Assembly: GCA_030682135.1 (NCBI GenBank)
Contig: JAUXQT010000065.1
Coordinates: 1 to 49,634, forward strand
Reading direction: 5' to 3'
DNA length: 49,634 nucleotides
Source of the DNA: Nitrospirota bacterium
GTDB lineage: Bacteria; Nitrospirota; Nitrospiria; Nitrospirales; Nitrospiraceae
Shown one piece after another: positions 1-8,138 of the stretch (position 1 is its first letter; the number at the start of each line of letters is the position of its first letter). The notes beneath the pieces were generated by a model. It did no database searches, was not told the DNA's origin, and worked only from the letters and a program-made list of their open reading frames with translations. The position numbers were made by a program, and so were the translations under genes.

Positions 1-224
1 GCTTGGCTTAACTCGAACTGCGCCCAACGCTTCGTGGGACCCGACGAGGGGGCCGTCTGTGGGGATGATGCGGAATATGCGGGTGAGGGAGAGCCGGGAG
101 CCAACCATGCGGCGCAACAGATGCCTGCCACAATCACAAGGCTTTGGTGGTACAGCGCCTTCATAAACTGCATCCTACCGATCTCGCCGCACCCGTGCAA
201 CTCGGTGTTCCCCTAGGAGTAGGC

Positions 225-1289
225 ATGGTCCAATCGCTGGTATACAATGGATTCATGCAGGCGCTTGTGAAAACATCGGCTCAACCAGGATTGACGCTCA
301 GCACCTGCCCCGATCCACAACCGGGCCGCACCGATGCGGTCATCCGCGTGAAAGCCACGTCGCTCTGCGGGACCGATGCCCATATTTACAATTGGGATCC
401 TTGGGCCCATAGCCGCATCCACCCGCCACGGATCATCGGTCATGAAATGTGCGGCGAGGTCGTGGAAGTCGGGCCCGAGGTCACCTTGGTCAAGAGAGGG
501 GACTATGTCGCAGCCGAGTCGCACCTCACATGTGGGCACTGTTTCCAATGCCGGACCGGACAGGCGCATGTGTGCAAGAACTATCGCATCCTGGGAGTCG
601 ATCTCGACGGATCGTTTGCGGAATACGTTGTCCTGCCGGAAGCCGTGCTCTGGAAGACGTCACCCACCATTCCACCGGAACTCGCCTGCGCGCAAGAACC
701 GCTCGGCAACGCCGTCGATGCCGCCTTAGTCGAAGACCTCACGGGACAGACGGTGCTGATCACCGGCTGTGGTCCGACCGGACTCTTCGCAGCCGCCGTC
801 GCACGAACGGCCGGCGCCGCCACCATCATTGCATCGGACGTCAGCGCCTACCGCCTGGACCTTGCCAAACAGGTCGGTGTCGATCATGTGCTCAACGCCA
901 CAACTGAAACCGCCGATCGCATCGCCGCAGCCATTCGTGACATCACCGCCGGCGAAGGGGTCGATGCCTCCCTCGAAATGTCCGGAAACCCGATCGCATT
1001 ACATCAAGCCTTCAGTGCCGTGAAGAACGGCGGACGGGTCACGCTCTTCGGCATTCCGACCGGATCTGTGTCGTTCGACCTGCCGAACGAAATAATTTTT
1101 AAGGGCATCCGTGTCTATGGCGTGACAGGCCGCCGACTCTTCAAGACCTGGTATCGCTTGGCCGGGCTCTTCCAGGCCGGGCTGAATATCAAGCCGATCA
1201 TGACCCATACCTTTCCCATGAAAGACTTTGCGCAGGGGTTCGAGTTGATCAATTCAGGGCAGTGTGGAAAGGTGGTGTTACTCCCCTAA
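225..1289 (+). CDS. tdh: L-threonine 3-dehydrogenase
   Basis: Zinc-dependent medium-chain dehydrogenase that oxidises L-threonine with NAD+ to 2-amino-3-ketobutyrate, the substrate of the next gene. The catalytic zinc motif SLCGTDAHIY (Cys48) and GHE (His73-Glu74) are present. The structural zinc loop CGHCFQCRTGQAHVC (Cys103, 106, 109, 117) and the nucleotide-binding GCGPTG motif follow. I chose ATG 225 because AGGAG lies 5 bases upstream (215-219), giving 354 residues. The ATG at 255 (MQALVKTSA) matches the usual Tdh N-terminus better and would give 344 residues, but has no clear ribosome site. It is followed on the same strand by kbl, which strongly supports Tdh over other zinc alcohol dehydrogenases. 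Confidence 0.93.
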   Translation: MVQSLVYNGFMQALVKTSAQPGLTLSTCPDPQPGRTDAVIRVKATSLCGTDAHIYNWDPWAHSRIHPPRIIGHEMCGEVVEVGPEVTLVKRGDYVAAESHLTCGHCFQCRTGQAHVCKNYRILGVDLDGSFAEYVVLPEAVLWKTSPTIPPELACAQEPLGNAVDAALVEDLTGQTVLITGCGPTGLFAAAVARTAGAATIIASDVSAYRLDLAKQVGVDHVLNATTETADRIAAAIRDITAGEGVDASLEMSGNPIALHQAFSAVKNGGRVTLFGIPTGSVSFDLPNEIIFKGIRVYGVTGRRLFKTWYRLAGLFQAGLNIKPIMTHTFPMKDFAQGFELINSGQCGKVVLLP

Positions 1290-1372
1290 CGCTGAATGCT
1301 GAGCGCTGAACGATGAACCAAATTCTTTCGCTCAGCCTTCATCGTTCCTAGTTCATCGTTGTCGTCGATCAC
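1290..1372. repeat. intergenic GATGAAC-type imperfect palindrome
   Basis: The tdh-kbl gap holds repeated words of the type GCTGAACGATGAAC on one side and TTCATCGTTC / TTCATCGTT on the other, so the spacer can fold as an imperfect hairpin. A related word set occurs at 44917-44992. This looks like a member of a dispersed non-coding repeat family rather than a promoter, because the flanking genes are co-directional and functionally linked. Confidence 0.5.
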
Positions 1373-2563
1373 ATGGCCTATCACTCTCTCAAAAAAACTC
1401 TTTCAGAACGGCTTGCAGAGATCCGCGCGGCAGGCCTCTACAAATCCGAGCGGCAGATCCTCAGTCCGCAGGGGGCCGAGATTCGCGTGGCGCAAGGTGA
1501 GGTCCTCAATCTCTGCGCCAACAACTATCTGGGGCTCGCCAACCACCCTGACATCAGACAGGCCGCCGTGGAAGGGTTGCACGAACATGGCTACGGCATG
1601 GCCTCCGTCCGGTTCATCTGCGGCACGCAAGATCTCCATCTACAGCTCGAACAGACGATCAGCACCTTCCTGGGTACCGAGGACACCATCCTCTATAGTT
1701 CCTGCTTCGATGCCAACGGCGGACTCTTCGAGGTGCTGCTCGGCGAGCAAGACGCCGTCATCAGCGATGCCCTGAACCATGCCAGCCTGATCGATGGTAT
1801 CCGTCTCTGCAAGGCCACCAAACTTCGTTATGCGCATTCCGATATGGCGGACCTGGAAGCCAAGCTGCATGAAGCGGCACCCTGCCGCCTTCGCCTGATT
1901 GCGACCGATGGGGTCTTCTCCATGGATGGCGATCTCGCGAAACTCGACCGGATCGTCGAACTGGCGGAGCGGTACGATGCGGCCGTGATCGTCGACGACA
2001 GTCACGCGACCGGTGTGCTCGGACACAATGGCTGCGGCACGCCGGACCATTTCGGTGTGGCGGACCGGATCGAGATCGTCACCAGCACGTTGGGGAAAAC
2101 ATTGGGGGGGGCGACCGGCGGGTTTACGTCAGGACGAAAAGAAATCGTCGAGTTGTTGCGGCAGCGCTCACGACCCTATTTATTTTCGAATTCACTTCCC
2201 CCGGTCATCGCCGCAGCGGCTCGACGGGCCGTCATCCTCGTAGCCCAAGGCGACCAGTTGCGAGCCAGGCTGCGCGAGAACGCCGCCTTCTTCCGCGCGC
2301 AACTCACCACCCTCGGGTTCCGGCTCATTCCCGGCGAACATCCCATCATTCCGGTTATGTTGGGCGACGCCTCACTCGCGACCAGGATGGCAGAGCGGTT
2401 GCTGGAAGAAGGGATCTATGTCGTGGGATTTAGTTATCCGGTTGTGCCGGAAGGGCAAGCCAGGATTCGAGTCCAGATGTCGGCAGCCCATACCAGAGAA
2501 CAACTGGAACGAGCCAGCGCTGCTTTTGCCACAGTTGGACGGGAACTGGGCATCATTCGATGA
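1373..2563 (+). CDS. kbl: 2-amino-3-ketobutyrate CoA ligase (glycine C-acetyltransferase)
   Basis: PLP-dependent alpha-oxoamine synthase that cleaves 2-amino-3-ketobutyrate with CoA to glycine and acetyl-CoA. At 396 residues it is close to E. coli Kbl (398). Visible landmarks are the [12 protein letters not shown] segment near residues 48-59, the VDDSHATG block near 207-214 and the PLP lysine in [10 protein letters not shown] (Lys242). The ATG at 1373 gives the canonical start ([14 protein letters not shown]). It lies 83 bases behind tdh, so the two form the threonine-to-glycine pathway. Related alpha-oxoamine synthases (BioF, HemA) are less likely given the neighbour and N-terminus. Confidence 0.94.
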   Translation: MAYHSLKKTLSERLAEIRAAGLYKSERQILSPQGAEIRVAQGEVLNLCANNYLGLANHPDIRQAAVEGLHEHGYGMASVRFICGTQDLHLQLEQTISTFLGTEDTILYSSCFDANGGLFEVLLGEQDAVISDALNHASLIDGIRLCKATKLRYAHSDMADLEAKLHEAAPCRLRLIATDGVFSMDGDLAKLDRIVELAERYDAAVIVDDSHATGVLGHNGCGTPDHFGVADRIEIVTSTLGKTLGGATGGFTSGRKEIVELLRQRSRPYLFSNSLPPVIAAAARRAVILVAQGDQLRARLRENAAFFRAQLTTLGFRLIPGEHPIIPVMLGDASLATRMAERLLEEGIYVVGFSYPVVPEGQARIRVQMSAAHTREQLERASAAFATVGRELGIIR

Positions 2564-2565
2564 TG

Positions 2566-2648
2566 CAGGCGAGAGGCGCGTGGCAAGGGGGAGGATGGGC
2601 CTGAAATCTTACTCCCTCCCTAGCCCCTAGCCTCTTGCCCTTCGCCTT
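2566..2648. repeat. intergenic GGCGAGAGGC-type imperfect palindrome between convergent genes
   Basis: Left arm 2566-2594 (CAGGCGAGAGGC...GGCAAGG) and right arm 2611-2648 (CTCCCT...CCTCTTGCCCTTCGCC) are imperfectly complementary and fill the gap between the convergent kbl and mlaA ends. It may act as a bidirectional terminator. The same words recur at 36890-36995, so it seems to belong to a dispersed repeat family. It runs into the mlaA stop codon. Confidence 0.5.
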
Positions 2649-3522
2649 ATTCCCGGACTGCCTTCGCCCGCTTCTGCAGATAGGCATTACGAACAGCCGT
2701 GTAGAGATCGAGCGTCGCCTCTTCGACTCCCTGGTATTTTTCGAGATTTCGCGAGCGCTCATTCACGATCTCTTCGACGCGGGCGCCGAATTGGATCACG
2801 CTGGTCGTCGTCCGATTCTTATGCGCAATGATCGAAGGAACGTTCTTGACCTCGATGAGCGGGGCAACCAGCCAGTTGATCGGGTTTAAAAACACGTCGC
2901 CAACGTAGCCGGTGAAATCTCTGACGGTAAAGGGAGGCAACAGCGGCAACACCAAATAGGGGCCAGGCTTCATGCCGTAATGTCCGAGTGTTTGGCCCAT
3001 ATCTTCTTCGGGCGTCTCTAAACCCATGTCTTTGGCCACGTCGATGAGTCCCGCCCCACCGATCGTGCTGTTGACCAAGAACCGTCCGACTTCGATGCCT
3101 GCCCCCTTGAACTTGCCCTGAAACATATTGTTCAAGAGGCGCGGCGGAAAACGCAGGTTGTAATAGATGTTGCTAATACCGATCTGAACCCAGTCCGGCA
3201 AGAGAAAGTTATACCCCTTCGCGGCCGGCTTGAGCACAAATCGGTCGACCTGACGGTTGAACTCGAAGATATTGCCGTTGAACGATTCCCAGGGATCGTA
3301 CTCCTCGCCGGCTGCTTCGTCAGCTCTGGCAAATGGATCGAGGGGTTCGTCCGGAGCCGTATCTTGCTGTGCCGTAAGAACTAGCACCTGAGACTGGTCA
3401 ACGGCCGGCCTCGCATCGCTCGCCCCCTGGGTCTGTACTGTGCCGGATTTCCCCGCGCAGCCAGTAGCCAGCATCACCCCAACAGTCAGCAGACTGAACG
3501 TCAGCACACGAAAAGAACTCAT
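2647..3522 (-). CDS. mlaA: MlaA (VacJ) outer-membrane lipoprotein
   Basis: Outer-membrane component of the Mla system, which removes mislocalised phospholipids from the outer leaflet. The family core is visible: YDPWESFNGNIFEFNR, NNMFQGKFKGAGIEVGRFLVN cut short here to its first part, the EDMGQTLGHYGMKPGPYLVLP block and a following VRDF element. The start is set at 3522 (MSSFRVLTF) because GAAGGAGG lies about 8 bases upstream and a lipoprotein signal peptide with lipobox ATGC follows directly. An upstream ATG at 3645 would add 41 residues with no signal character. The mature N-terminus is a disordered linker of about 60 residues. No other mla genes are in the window, so MlaA stands alone here. 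Confidence 0.92.
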   Translation of the reverse strand: MSSFRVLTFSLLTVGVMLATGCAGKSGTVQTQGASDARPAVDQSQVLVLTAQQDTAPDEPLDPFARADEAAGEEYDPWESFNGNIFEFNRQVDRFVLKPAAKGYNFLLPDWVQIGISNIYYNLRFPPRLLNNMFQGKFKGAGIEVGRFLVNSTIGGAGLIDVAKDMGLETPEEDMGQTLGHYGMKPGPYLVLPLLPPFTVRDFTGYVGDVFLNPINWLVAPLIEVKNVPSIIAHKNRTTTSVIQFGARVEEIVNERSRNLEKYQGVEEATLDLYTAVRNAYLQKRAKAVRE

Positions 3523-3756
3523 CAGCCCGGCCTCCTTCACCCACATTGCAGGAACAAGTCTCTTTCGACCGCCAACCCCCTGCCCCTCTGAGCAGGCCTT
3601 CCGATCAACCGACGGCACTCTACCAAATGCTGGCGCGATCTCCAATCACTTCTTACGAAATTCTGGCATGGGACGCGATCGGCCTACTCTATCTCGGTCT
3701 GTCGGCCCATTTCCTCAAGTCTTACCAATCTGATGCGAGTACGGACTAGCAGGCGG

Positions 3757-4518
3757 CTAAGACCGGATGGCGGCTTGAACAAACTCCACCCACCGTCGAA
3801 AATAGGCTGCGCCACCGACCTGATAGGTGTTGTTATGATCGGCGCCCTCGATGAGATAGAAGGACTTGGGCGGCTTCGCTGCTTCAAAAACTTGCCTGCC
3901 CAATTCGAGCGGGATGATGTCGTCTCTGTCGCCGTGAATGATCAACTTCGGCAGCGAGAGCTGCGGAAGGCGATCGATCAGCTTGAAATCGGCCCCTAAC
4001 AACCAATGAACCGGCAACCCGCCGTAGTGGAACTTGGCTACCGCTTCAATGGATGGAAACACCGATTCCAGAATCAGCCCCGCAGCAGGTTTCTGAGAGG
4101 CCAGTTCCCCCGCCACAGCCCCACCGAGCGAACGCCCGAAGATGATGAGGCGTTCGGAACGGATCATTCTCGTACGAGTCAGATAGTCGTAGGCGCCTAA
4201 CGCATCCCGATAGAGCCCTTCCTCCGAAGGCCGCCCCTGGCTCCGACCATAGCCGCGATAGTCGAACAGAAACACCGACAGGCCTAACTGGTAGAGGAGC
4301 TTCAGATTTTCCAGCCGATGGATTACATTACCGGCATTGCCATGGCACCAGAGTATGACCGGACGATCTGCTTGTGCTTCGACATACCACCCGAACAGGC
4401 GCGCTCCGTCGGCAGCCTGAAACCACACCTCTTCAAGCGGCAAACCGGTCAGCCGCGCCCAGTCGCGATCTTGCCAGGGCTCAGGATGATAGACGAAAAA
4501 TTGATCGAGGAGGCTCAT
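3757..4518 (-). CDS. alpha/beta hydrolase (BEM46/YqkD-like)
   Basis: Serine hydrolase of 253 residues with the standard fold order: oxyanion segment ILWCHGNAGN (residues 55-64), DYRGYGRSQG (86-95), nucleophile elbow GRSLGG with Ser130, acid HGDRDDIIP with Asp199, and base GADHNNTY with His228. There is no convincing signal peptide, so it is probably cytoplasmic or membrane-peripheral. The family includes many esterases of unknown substrate and I do not assign one. The 234-base gap between it and mlaA (3523-3756) shows only a short ORF with a hydrophobic stretch (3627-3749, plus strand) and no ribosome site, which I do not call. Confidence 0.85.
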   Translation of the reverse strand: MSLLDQFFVYHPEPWQDRDWARLTGLPLEEVWFQAADGARLFGWYVEAQADRPVILWCHGNAGNVIHRLENLKLLYQLGLSVFLFDYRGYGRSQGRPSEEGLYRDALGAYDYLTRTRMIRSERLIIFGRSLGGAVAGELASQKPAAGLILESVFPSIEAVAKFHYGGLPVHWLLGADFKLIDRLPQLSLPKLIIHGDRDDIIPLELGRQVFEAAKPPKSFYLIEGADHNNTYQVGGAAYFRRWVEFVQAAIRS

Positions 4519-4640
4519 AGCAGCTTCGGACTCATCAATCCCCTCACCCTATCGGAACCTTCACGCGCAGGTGGTAGCCTATCTGACTGGCTGGGCATAG
4601 CCGGAACCCACCTGCGATTGTTGAGGGAGGCACCATCATG

Positions 4641-4696
4641 GCGAGAGAAACAAATAGAGCGGGAGGGACGCCGGATGACGGCGGCCCTCCCGCTCT
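4641..4696 (-). terminator. Rho-independent terminator of the small lipoprotein pair
   Basis: Inverted repeat 4656-4673 / 4679-4696 with an 18-bp stem (one mismatch) and a 5-base loop (GATGA). Read on the minus strand the stem is followed by a T-rich tract (ATTTGTTTCTCTC, 4643-4655). It sits 14 bases after the stop codon of the 4711-5043 gene, so it ends that minus-strand transcript. Confidence 0.85.
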
Positions 4697-4710
4697 TGGA
4701 ACAGGATCAT

Positions 4711-5043
4711 CTACTTTAAAGCAGGACCAACTCCCGTGCCCTGCACATGGAATATAAATCCGTCTCCAGCGGGAGTCCAAAACCATCGTTCAGAGATTAT
4801 GACATCGGCCAATCGAGTACTGCCAGATTTCTGCAGCGCGGCCGTATAGGCTCTCTCAAAGCGATGGTTTTGATTGATGGGAATGAACCCCATCAACATG
4901 AACCCGCCGCTGTGCCCGTCCGCGATTCCCGTTAATCTTTCATTCGGCCCTGGAGGATCACCGGTAATCCGCACCTGACTGGAATGACAAGCCACTGTGG
5001 TCAGTAACAAAGCGGCACCAAGAAACAGGCTGATAAGTTTCAT
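4711..5043 (-). CDS. small lipoprotein, paralogue A
   Basis: A 110-residue predicted lipoprotein of unknown function. The signal peptide MKLISLFLGAALLLTTVAC ends in lipobox TVAC, and the next residues are not Asp, consistent with outer-membrane sorting. The mature part has GPNERLTGIADGHSGG, FMLMGFIPINQNHRFERAY and ISERWFWTPAGDGFIFHVQG. It aligns along its whole length with the neighbouring 5082-5408 product. A ribosome site AAAGGAGG precedes the ATG. Recognised family features are limited to the GF-PI-QN-RFE-AY pattern typical of TRL-like or related small lipoproteins. I do not know its job. Confidence 0.8.
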   Translation of the reverse strand: MKLISLFLGAALLLTTVACHSSQVRITGDPPGPNERLTGIADGHSGGFMLMGFIPINQNHRFERAYTAALQKSGSTRLADVIISERWFWTPAGDGFIFHVQGTGVGPALK

Positions 5044-5081
5044 GTATCCTCCTTTGCCCTCAATGTAAACCTATGGGGATG

Positions 5082-5408
5082 CTATTTATTCCCAACAGCG
5101 GTTCCCTGCACGGTAAAAATGTATCCGTTTAAGACGAGCGCCCAAAACCATTGTTCGGAAATAGTGATGTCGGTCAGCCGCGTCCCTCCACCTTTCTGAA
5201 CCGCTTCCGCATAGGCGTTCTCAAAGCGAGTGTTCTGGATAATCGGAATAAATCCGAACAACATGATACCCGTGCTCGACCCCTCGGTTTGACCAAGGGC
5301 TTTCTCATTCGGCCCTATGGATGCAGAAGGCAGCTTCATCGGCGTCGATTGGCACGCCGCAGTTGACAGCAGCAGACACACACCAAGAACAATGGACGCT
5401 ACTTTCAT
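5082..5408 (-). CDS. small lipoprotein, paralogue B
   Basis: A 108-residue predicted lipoprotein, signal peptide MKVASIVLGVCLLLSTAAC with lipobox TAAC. It is paralogous to the 4711-5043 product: both share GPNE, LFGFIPI-QN-RFE-AY-A--QK-G-TRL-D--ISE-WFW and a C-terminal FxVQGTxVG. It lies 38 bases upstream of paralogue A, with which it probably shares a transcript ending at the terminator at 4641-4696. GGAGGGAT precedes the ATG. The 229-base gap upstream separates it divergently from the halogenase-like gene, and probably carries both promoters. Function unknown. Confidence 0.8.
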   Translation of the reverse strand: MKVASIVLGVCLLLSTAACQSTPMKLPSASIGPNEKALGQTEGSSTGIMLFGFIPIIQNTRFENAYAEAVQKGGGTRLTDITISEQWFWALVLNGYIFTVQGTAVGNK

Positions 5409-5637
5409 GTATCCCTCCTTACAAAATATAGGATGAGGTACCGAGAGAATTAGGAAACCTGGCGACTAGCCACTCTGGCGCGGGACGCTATCACTACAGG
5501 ATTTTCCCGTCAAGCACCCTGCTTCCGCACCGGCCCGGCCTGTCAATAAGCCGCAAGATCATCCGCGCGCAACTAGCCATTGTTTCGCCTCTTGGGTATA
5601 CTCCGCCCCACTCGATTACCATGTCATGAGGTTGCCC

Positions 5638-6993
5638 ATGTCCTCCACCCCTTCCATAGGCGCGAATACGACTCCGACCCCATGCGACGTCCTCGTGATC
5701 GGAGGCGGGCCGGCAGGCTCGACCATTTCAGCCTTACTGGCTGAACAGGGCTGGAAGGTCCAGATCCTGGAGAAGGATCCGCATCCTCGCTTCCATATCG
5801 GCGAATCGCTGCTCCCCCAAACTCTCCCGATCCTGAAGCAATTGGGTGTGTTGGCCGACGTCGAGAAGATCGGAATCGTGAAATACGGTGCGGAGATGGT
5901 CTCGCATCGTTATGGCCGGACGCAGATGTTCTACTTTTCCAAAGCCTTCGATGAATCCCAGCCCTATGCCTTTGAGGTCAAACGATCCGAATTCGACGCC
6001 ATCCTCCTGAAGAATGCCGTCGCCAAAGGCACGCAGGTCCACGAAGGTGTTCGGGCCGAGCGCGTCGAGTTTCGCCCAGGGACGACGTCACTTGTGCATG
6101 CGCAAGACAAGACCGGAAATCCCATGACCTGGGAAACCAGATTCGTGGTCGATGCGAGCGGGCGCGACACGTTTCTCTCCGCACAACTGGGTGGGAAGCA
6201 ACGCAGCCAGACCCATAACAGCGCCGCTATCTTCGGTCACTTTGAGGGTGTCGGCAGACTGCCGGGCAAAGATGAAGGCAATATCACAGCCGGCTGGCTC
6301 GATCACGGCTGGTGCTGGTTGATCCCTTTCAAAGACGGAACCACCAGCGTCGGAGTCGTCTGCTGGCCCGACTACATCAAATCGCGCACGGTTCCGCTCG
6401 ATCAATTCTTATTGGACACCCTGAGCCAATCCCCCCCCATTGCGAAGCGGATGAGTCAGGCAAAACTCCTCACGCCCGTCTATGCGGCGGCGAACTTTTC
6501 CTATCGGCGAGAGACCATGTCGGGGGACGGCTACCTCATGGTCGGCGATGCCTTCGCCTTCATCGATCCGGTCTTCTCCAGCGGCGTCCATTTAGCGCTG
6601 AACAGTGCCGTGCTTGGCGCGAAAGTCGTCGAGGCCCACCTGCGCCATTCGCCGGACTATGCGCAACGGCTCCGCGAGTTCGAGCGGATGGTACGGCGGG
6701 CCATCAATACGTTTTCATGGTTTATCCACCGCTTTACCCAGCCAGCCTTTCAATCGCTCTTCGTCTCGACCAACCGGCCGCCGAAGATCGAACGGGCCGT
6801 CTTGTCGCTCTTGGCCGGCGACGTGTACGAACAGCGACGGGCCCGGTTCCCTCTTTTCCTCTTTAAGGTTTGCTATTACACGGTTTTCATGCTGAATTGG
6901 AAAGAAAATTGGGCCGTCTCCCGGCGAAGAAAACTCGGTACGTCGACGACGGTCACCGAGGTGCAGGATTACGCCGTGAAGCAACCGTCCTAG
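5638..6993 (+). CDS. flavin-dependent halogenase-like FAD oxidoreductase
   Basis: FAD protein of 451 residues resembling flavin-dependent halogenases. The dinucleotide motif GGGPAG (residues 22-27) is followed by RFHIGESLLP. A lysine in IGIVKYGAE (about Lys82) sits where the catalytic Lys of the phenol/pyrrole halogenase branch is expected. The WxWxIP signature is intact as WCWLIP (225-230), and VGDAFAFIDPVFSSGVH (302-318) matches the FAD/product-binding block. The WxWxIP motif distinguishes halogenases from plain monooxygenases, but relatives in lipid pathways can lack halogenating activity. ATG 5638 is preferred because GAGG lies 6 bases upstream; ATG 5626 is possible. It heads the plus-strand arm. 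Halogenation of an aryl head group, as in brominated xanthomonadins, is inferred. A flavin reductase partner is not in the window. Confidence 0.8.
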   Translation: MSSTPSIGANTTPTPCDVLVIGGGPAGSTISALLAEQGWKVQILEKDPHPRFHIGESLLPQTLPILKQLGVLADVEKIGIVKYGAEMVSHRYGRTQMFYFSKAFDESQPYAFEVKRSEFDAILLKNAVAKGTQVHEGVRAERVEFRPGTTSLVHAQDKTGNPMTWETRFVVDASGRDTFLSAQLGGKQRSQTHNSAAIFGHFEGVGRLPGKDEGNITAGWLDHGWCWLIPFKDGTTSVGVVCWPDYIKSRTVPLDQFLLDTLSQSPPIAKRMSQAKLLTPVYAAANFSYRRETMSGDGYLMVGDAFAFIDPVFSSGVHLALNSAVLGAKVVEAHLRHSPDYAQRLREFERMVRRAINTFSWFIHRFTQPAFQSLFVSTNRPPKIERAVLSLLAGDVYEQRRARFPLFLFKVCYYTVFMLNWKENWAVSRRRKLGTSTTVTEVQDYAVKQPS

Positions 6994-7015
6994 GTCAATC
7001 GACAGGAGCCGCCAC

Positions 7016-8062
7016 GTGGGACAGAGTCAGACTCAGACGGCCTTCCGAAAAGACCCTTCGCTCTCGGCCTCACTGGAGCTGCCCCGCTGTGTATTTCTTG
7101 AGACGGCACAGGTGAGCTCCTGGCTGAAGACACATCGCATGAATCCGCTTGCCATCGTCTCCTTTGGCAGCCACGTCCCCGATAACTTTCCCTGTCCCGT
7201 CATTCACCTCGACCTCCCGGAGCTCGCCGGCCCCCATCGCCTTGAGGTGTGGAGCACAACGGACCAGATCAAGACCTATCGTGACGAGGGATTTTCAGCC
7301 TCGGCCAGTGGACACGTGCTCTTTGGAACGGTGACCCTCACCGAACAGCCTGGCCAACCGATCGAGACCGTGACGGAGCGCGCCTATCGCCGGCTGTTCT
7401 CTTGCTTGCACGACTTGTCCTATCAACACATTTGGCGGATCTGGAACTATTTCCCCGACATCAATGGCTTCGCCAACGGGCTTGAACGCTATCAGGGATT
7501 TTGCCTGGGCCGGCACCGTGCCCTTGCAGACATGCTGACTGGCTTCCCCCACTCACTTCCCGCAGGCACCGCCGTGGGCACCAGATCGGGCCCGTTGCAG
7601 ATCTACTTCATTGCGGGAACCCTTCCCGCGACGCACCTCGGGAATCCCCGGCAAGTCCATGCCTACGAGTATCCCCAAGATTACGGACCCCGAAGTCCGT
7701 CCTTCGCGCGGGCGACCCTGTCTCGATCTGAGGCCCATTCGCAACTCTATATTGCCGGAACGGCAAGCGTGGTCGGACATACCAGCCAACATGTGGGACT
7801 TCCAAAGCAACAGACGCTCGAAACGATCCAGAACCTCAGAGTCTTGCTCCCGCATGCTGAGGACGAAGCCCACAGACATTTCTCAGGGCCACAGAGCAAA
7901 GCCCTGTATAAAGTCTATGTGCGGGATGCAGCCCATCTCTCCGAGGTCCGCGAGGCCCTCCGCAGCTTCCCGTTATCCTCGAATCAGGTTCTCTTCCTTC
8001 AAGGAGCGCTCTGCCGCAAGGAACTGTTAGTTGAAATCGAAGGGCTCATCACCTCGGACTGA
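7016..8062 (+). CDS. chorismatase / hydroxybenzoate synthase (FkbO/Hyg5/XanB2 family)
   Basis: A 348-residue protein with the chorismatase hallmark YIAGTASVVGHTSQHVG at residues 245-261, plus FCLGRHRALAD and RPRQVHAYEYPxxYGP-like blocks typical of this family with a RidA-like fold. Family members hydrolyse chorismate. XanB2 and Hyg5 types give 3-hydroxybenzoate (and 4-hydroxybenzoate for XanB2), while FkbO types give a dihydroxycyclohexadiene carboxylate. Start is GTG 7016 with CAGGAG 7 bases upstream, 22 bases after the halogenase-like gene. XanB2 supplies the aryl starter for xanthomonadin, so its position beside an aryl-polyene synthase fits the same role. Which product it makes cannot be read from the motifs with certainty. 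Confidence 0.85.
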   Translation: MGQSQTQTAFRKDPSLSASLELPRCVFLETAQVSSWLKTHRMNPLAIVSFGSHVPDNFPCPVIHLDLPELAGPHRLEVWSTTDQIKTYRDEGFSASASGHVLFGTVTLTEQPGQPIETVTERAYRRLFSCLHDLSYQHIWRIWNYFPDINGFANGLERYQGFCLGRHRALADMLTGFPHSLPAGTAVGTRSGPLQIYFIAGTLPATHLGNPRQVHAYEYPQDYGPRSPSFARATLSRSEAHSQLYIAGTASVVGHTSQHVGLPKQQTLETIQNLRVLLPHAEDEAHRHFSGPQSKALYKVYVRDAAHLSEVREALRSFPLSSNQVLFLQGALCRKELLVEIEGLITSD

Positions 8063-8138
8063 TTCCATTCATGCGATATCCTGCATCGTCTCTTCAACAA
8101 CCGTCCCGTCTCCCCGTCATGCGCGGGAGCCATTCATA

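Noticed and set aside
1-224. possible gene fragment at the left edge (34-216)
   Set aside because: Its 60-residue translation shows no domain or ribosome site. I see nothing supportable in the first 224 bases.
3546-3749. small plus-strand ORF with a hydrophobic segment between mlaA and the hydrolase
   Set aside because: No ribosome site and no conservation evidence; the hydrophobic stretch alone is not enough to call a gene.
5638-6993. geranylgeranyl reductase assignment for the FAD protein
   Set aside because: The intact WxWxIP and the RFHIGESLLP segment fit halogenase-type flavoproteins better.
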